This document shows, piece by piece, positions 61,842-64,000 of a stretch of DNA of 64,000 nucleotides. The translations under genes and the position numbers were made by a program. Every line of letters starts with the position of its first letter. Within the stretch, counting starts at the first letter, position 1. The notes beneath the pieces are model-generated. The model saw only the letters and a list, made by a program, of their open reading frames with translations, was not told the origin of the DNA and did no database searches. Source of the DNA: Chamaea fasciata (Eukaryota > Chordata > Aves > Passeriformes > Sylviidae); NCBI GenBank assembly GCA_029207755.1, contig JARCOQ010000005.1, positions 43,301,621 to 43,365,620 on the forward strand, given 5' to 3'.

Positions 61842-64000
61842 CACAGACAGTTGGAAGTCCAGCATTCATGGTGGTGAACAAAAGCTGTGTATCATTCTGA
61901 ATGGACAGGTGTTCTACCTTGAAGCATAATCCTGACTGAATAAAAGCTTGTATCTGGCAAGAATTGCCAGAACAGTTCATAGTGCTGTCCTTCCTCCTAA
62001 TATGAGATCTGGACATTCAGGGAAGCAAATTTCTCTCTGTAAACAAGGACTAATTTGAGACTTTAAGAGAGAGGTCTCATTTAAGATCCATTTAGAGATG
62101 GAGAGTAAGACTTTAGTGTTTTGCAGACTGTTTACTGACCTTTCACAGGGCCACGAACTTCACAGGGCCACGAACATCACTCTGAAGTGATGGTTTGGCA
62201 ATGCATTAAATCTGACTTTAGAACTCCTTGCACCAGATCAAAAAATCTGAGTTGAAATATTGTTCTATCATCGTACTTTGACAGTCCAAATACAATAAAA
62301 AATGCTAATGTTCTCTCAGGCTTCCTGTGAGACCAAGAGCAACTGTCCCTAACACCATAACTTGAGCATTTTTTTGTGTAAAGAATTTCTTTAAAACCTG
62401 AAAGACAAGATAATTTGATGTGCCACCACTCTGCAGAACCTTCAGCTGATCTTTTTTAACCAATCTGTTGAACTTTTCCTGCAGATAATGCAAAACTCAG
62501 ATTTAAACCCAAATTTTGCCATGGTTCATTCACAGCTGAGTTCTACATTAAAACTTTCCTCTTGTGTCTAGCATTTGTACACATTTCTTTCATGGTACTA
62601 TTTGCAAAATAGAGCAGAATAAAGCATTCTGCAATGGATCGGGTTATTTTATTGACCTAAGTGGAACAGTAAAACCTTCTAAAAGTGACAAAGAAGAATG
62701 TGTGAAAATGTTAAACCTTGATAGCACTTTGCCGTTTGCACTTCATATCATCAACTTAATGCATATGACTTATGCAGATAGGTTTTCCCAAGGAAATAGC
62801 ACCTTTTGCTCAAAGGATTACTTTCTTAAAGATGGTCACCACATTTGTTCTCAAACAGTACAGAGGTTTCTCATTGTCTACTCACTTGCTTATTTTTCTG
62901 GTTTTCTGAGATCTTAATGCATATATATGTATAGATTGTGTAGAAATTTGGCCTTCTGTAGTAGACAAGAAGCTTTTGGGTACTGTTATTTTCTTCAATA
63001 GAGAGTTTCCCTTTCAAATTTCAGCATATAGTTAATGCAAAAAGAAGTTAAAAGTACATCTGATCCTTCATCAGCATCCCATCAGAATCAGGCCTAAACC
63101 TCTTCGAGGCTCTGATCTGCTTTCATATCAACTCCCACTAATATTAAAATTAAACCAAATAGCTATTCTGATGATTACTCAGGAGCAAGTAATATTTTAT
63201 TGCATTAGAAATCAAGCCCAGTAAGTAGAGGAGAACTCAGCTAGACAATGACTTTATGCCTAATTTGAATTTTTTAAATGGCTGGTGTTTGATATCTATT
63301 TTTGCAGAAGTACCCTTTCTACATACCGGACAGGTCATAGAGGTGTTTAACTCATTAAGACCTCACAGATTAAAATGAAGTTGATCACCTTATTCCAGGG
63401 TATACTGATTTTCATTTGAGGACTGTCTACTATTCCATTTATTATGACTGACTGGCATTTAATCAGGAAAGATTAAAGAATTCACTGGATTTATTAGACA
63501 CAGGCTTTCATTTCATTGCCTAAACCATGGATAGTTGCACAAACACTAACATGATTCATGGCTGTTGAAATGTAATTCGTACAGATCTTTCATTTACTCT
63601 TACTCAGCAGCACCACTCATGTTCAAGAAGCTGTCATCACATAAATGTTGAGGAGTGAAGGTTTTCCAAAACTGCTGCTCAACCATCCAACTCATGATCA
63701 AAGAGTAAAACCGAGGAGAAAATATCACGGTAAAAGAGGAAAAAAAAATTTCCTCAAATCAAAAACATAAACCACGAATTTCAGGTCAAAGTAAAAGAAC
63801 TGCTTGAGTAATTTCAAAGCATTGTGTTTTGATTCAAACTTTTAACTCAACACAAATTAAGTTATATTTCTTTAAAATGTTATTTCTTATTAAAAAAATG
63901 AACTCACAGTTTTGAGAGATCAAGATATGCTACTCTGAACTTTCTTCAAATCTTTGTTTAGTATTTAGAACTGATAAAAATTGGTCCTTTTCTTAACAAA
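61842..64000. other. AT-rich DNA, no gene recognised
   Basis: The largest frame (62,564-62,917, 117 codons) begins with GTG rather than ATG and has no recognisable domain. A two-copy 17-bp tandem repeat lies at 62,144-62,177. No CR1 or LTR signature was recognised. Confidence 0.5.
62144..62177. repeat. Two-copy 17-bp tandem repeat
   Basis: CACAGGGCCACGAACTT (62,144-62,160) is followed directly by CACAGGGCCACGAACAT (62,161-62,177), one mismatch. A small local duplication of no evident function. Confidence 0.85.

Noticed and set aside
62564..62917. 117-codon plus-strand frame
   Set aside because: Begins with GTG, lacks any domain, and has AT-rich codons like the background.
1..64000. Possibility of a CRISPR array, operon or phage-like system
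   Set aside because: No regularly spaced repeats with unique spacers, no gene clusters and no bacterial-type coding density; CR1 and LTRs show vertebrate, avian DNA.

Overview
The window looks like AT-rich, gene-poor nuclear DNA from a bird. The main evidence is five pieces of CR1, the dominant avian LINE. They carry the CR1 3'-end signatures (a tail built on an ATTCTATG-type octamer, the 'GGTTGGAAGGGA' block, 'CCTCCAGGGA.GGTGACTC', 'GGACTTGATGA.CT') and translate as the C-terminus of the CR1 reverse-transcriptase ORF. Several LTRs of avian endogenous-retrovirus type are also present. The species cannot be read from the sequence; a neoavian bird such as a passerine is an inference from the LTR content. 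There is nothing bacterial: no operons, no ribosome-binding sites, and no long ORFs (the longest is under 200 codons and lies inside LTR sequence).

Layout. 1-7.4 kb: AT-rich DNA with no gene seen. 7.4-10.7 kb: three CR1 pieces, all on the minus strand; the one at 9,989-10,740 is the longest. 10.7-28.8 kb: unique-looking AT-rich DNA with only homopolymer and simple repeats. 28.8-29.0 kb: a compound purine microsatellite, pure purine for 204 nt. 30.5-33.2 kb: a patch of LTR relics in both orientations plus one copy of an unidentified repeat. 36.9-37.5 kb: a recent tandem duplication of about 293 bp. 39.7-39.95 kb: an LTR-like end followed by a possible primer-binding site. 43.5-44.0 kb: a CR1 fragment and the second copy of the unidentified repeat. 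52.6 kb: the best protein-coding candidate, a 101-nt exon on the minus strand. 54.9-55.4 kb: a plus-strand CR1 with a TA/TATG microsatellite inside it. 58.2-58.6 kb: a complete-looking short LTR. 59.5-59.8 kb: a small minus-strand ORF with coding-like codons. 60.1-61.8 kb: a long ERVL-like LTR with a GC-rich block. 61.8-64 kb: AT-rich, nothing recognised.

No tRNA, rRNA, CRISPR array, CpG-island promoter or complete gene was found. If the 52.6-kb exon is real, much of the window may be intron or flank of one large minus-strand gene; otherwise it is intergenic. All retroelements seen are fragments or solo LTRs without a usable gag, pol or env frame. No previously undescribed multi-gene system is visible. 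The best leads are the orphan exon, the unidentified two-copy repeat, the young tandem duplication, the polypurine tract and the small ORF beside the ERVL LTR.
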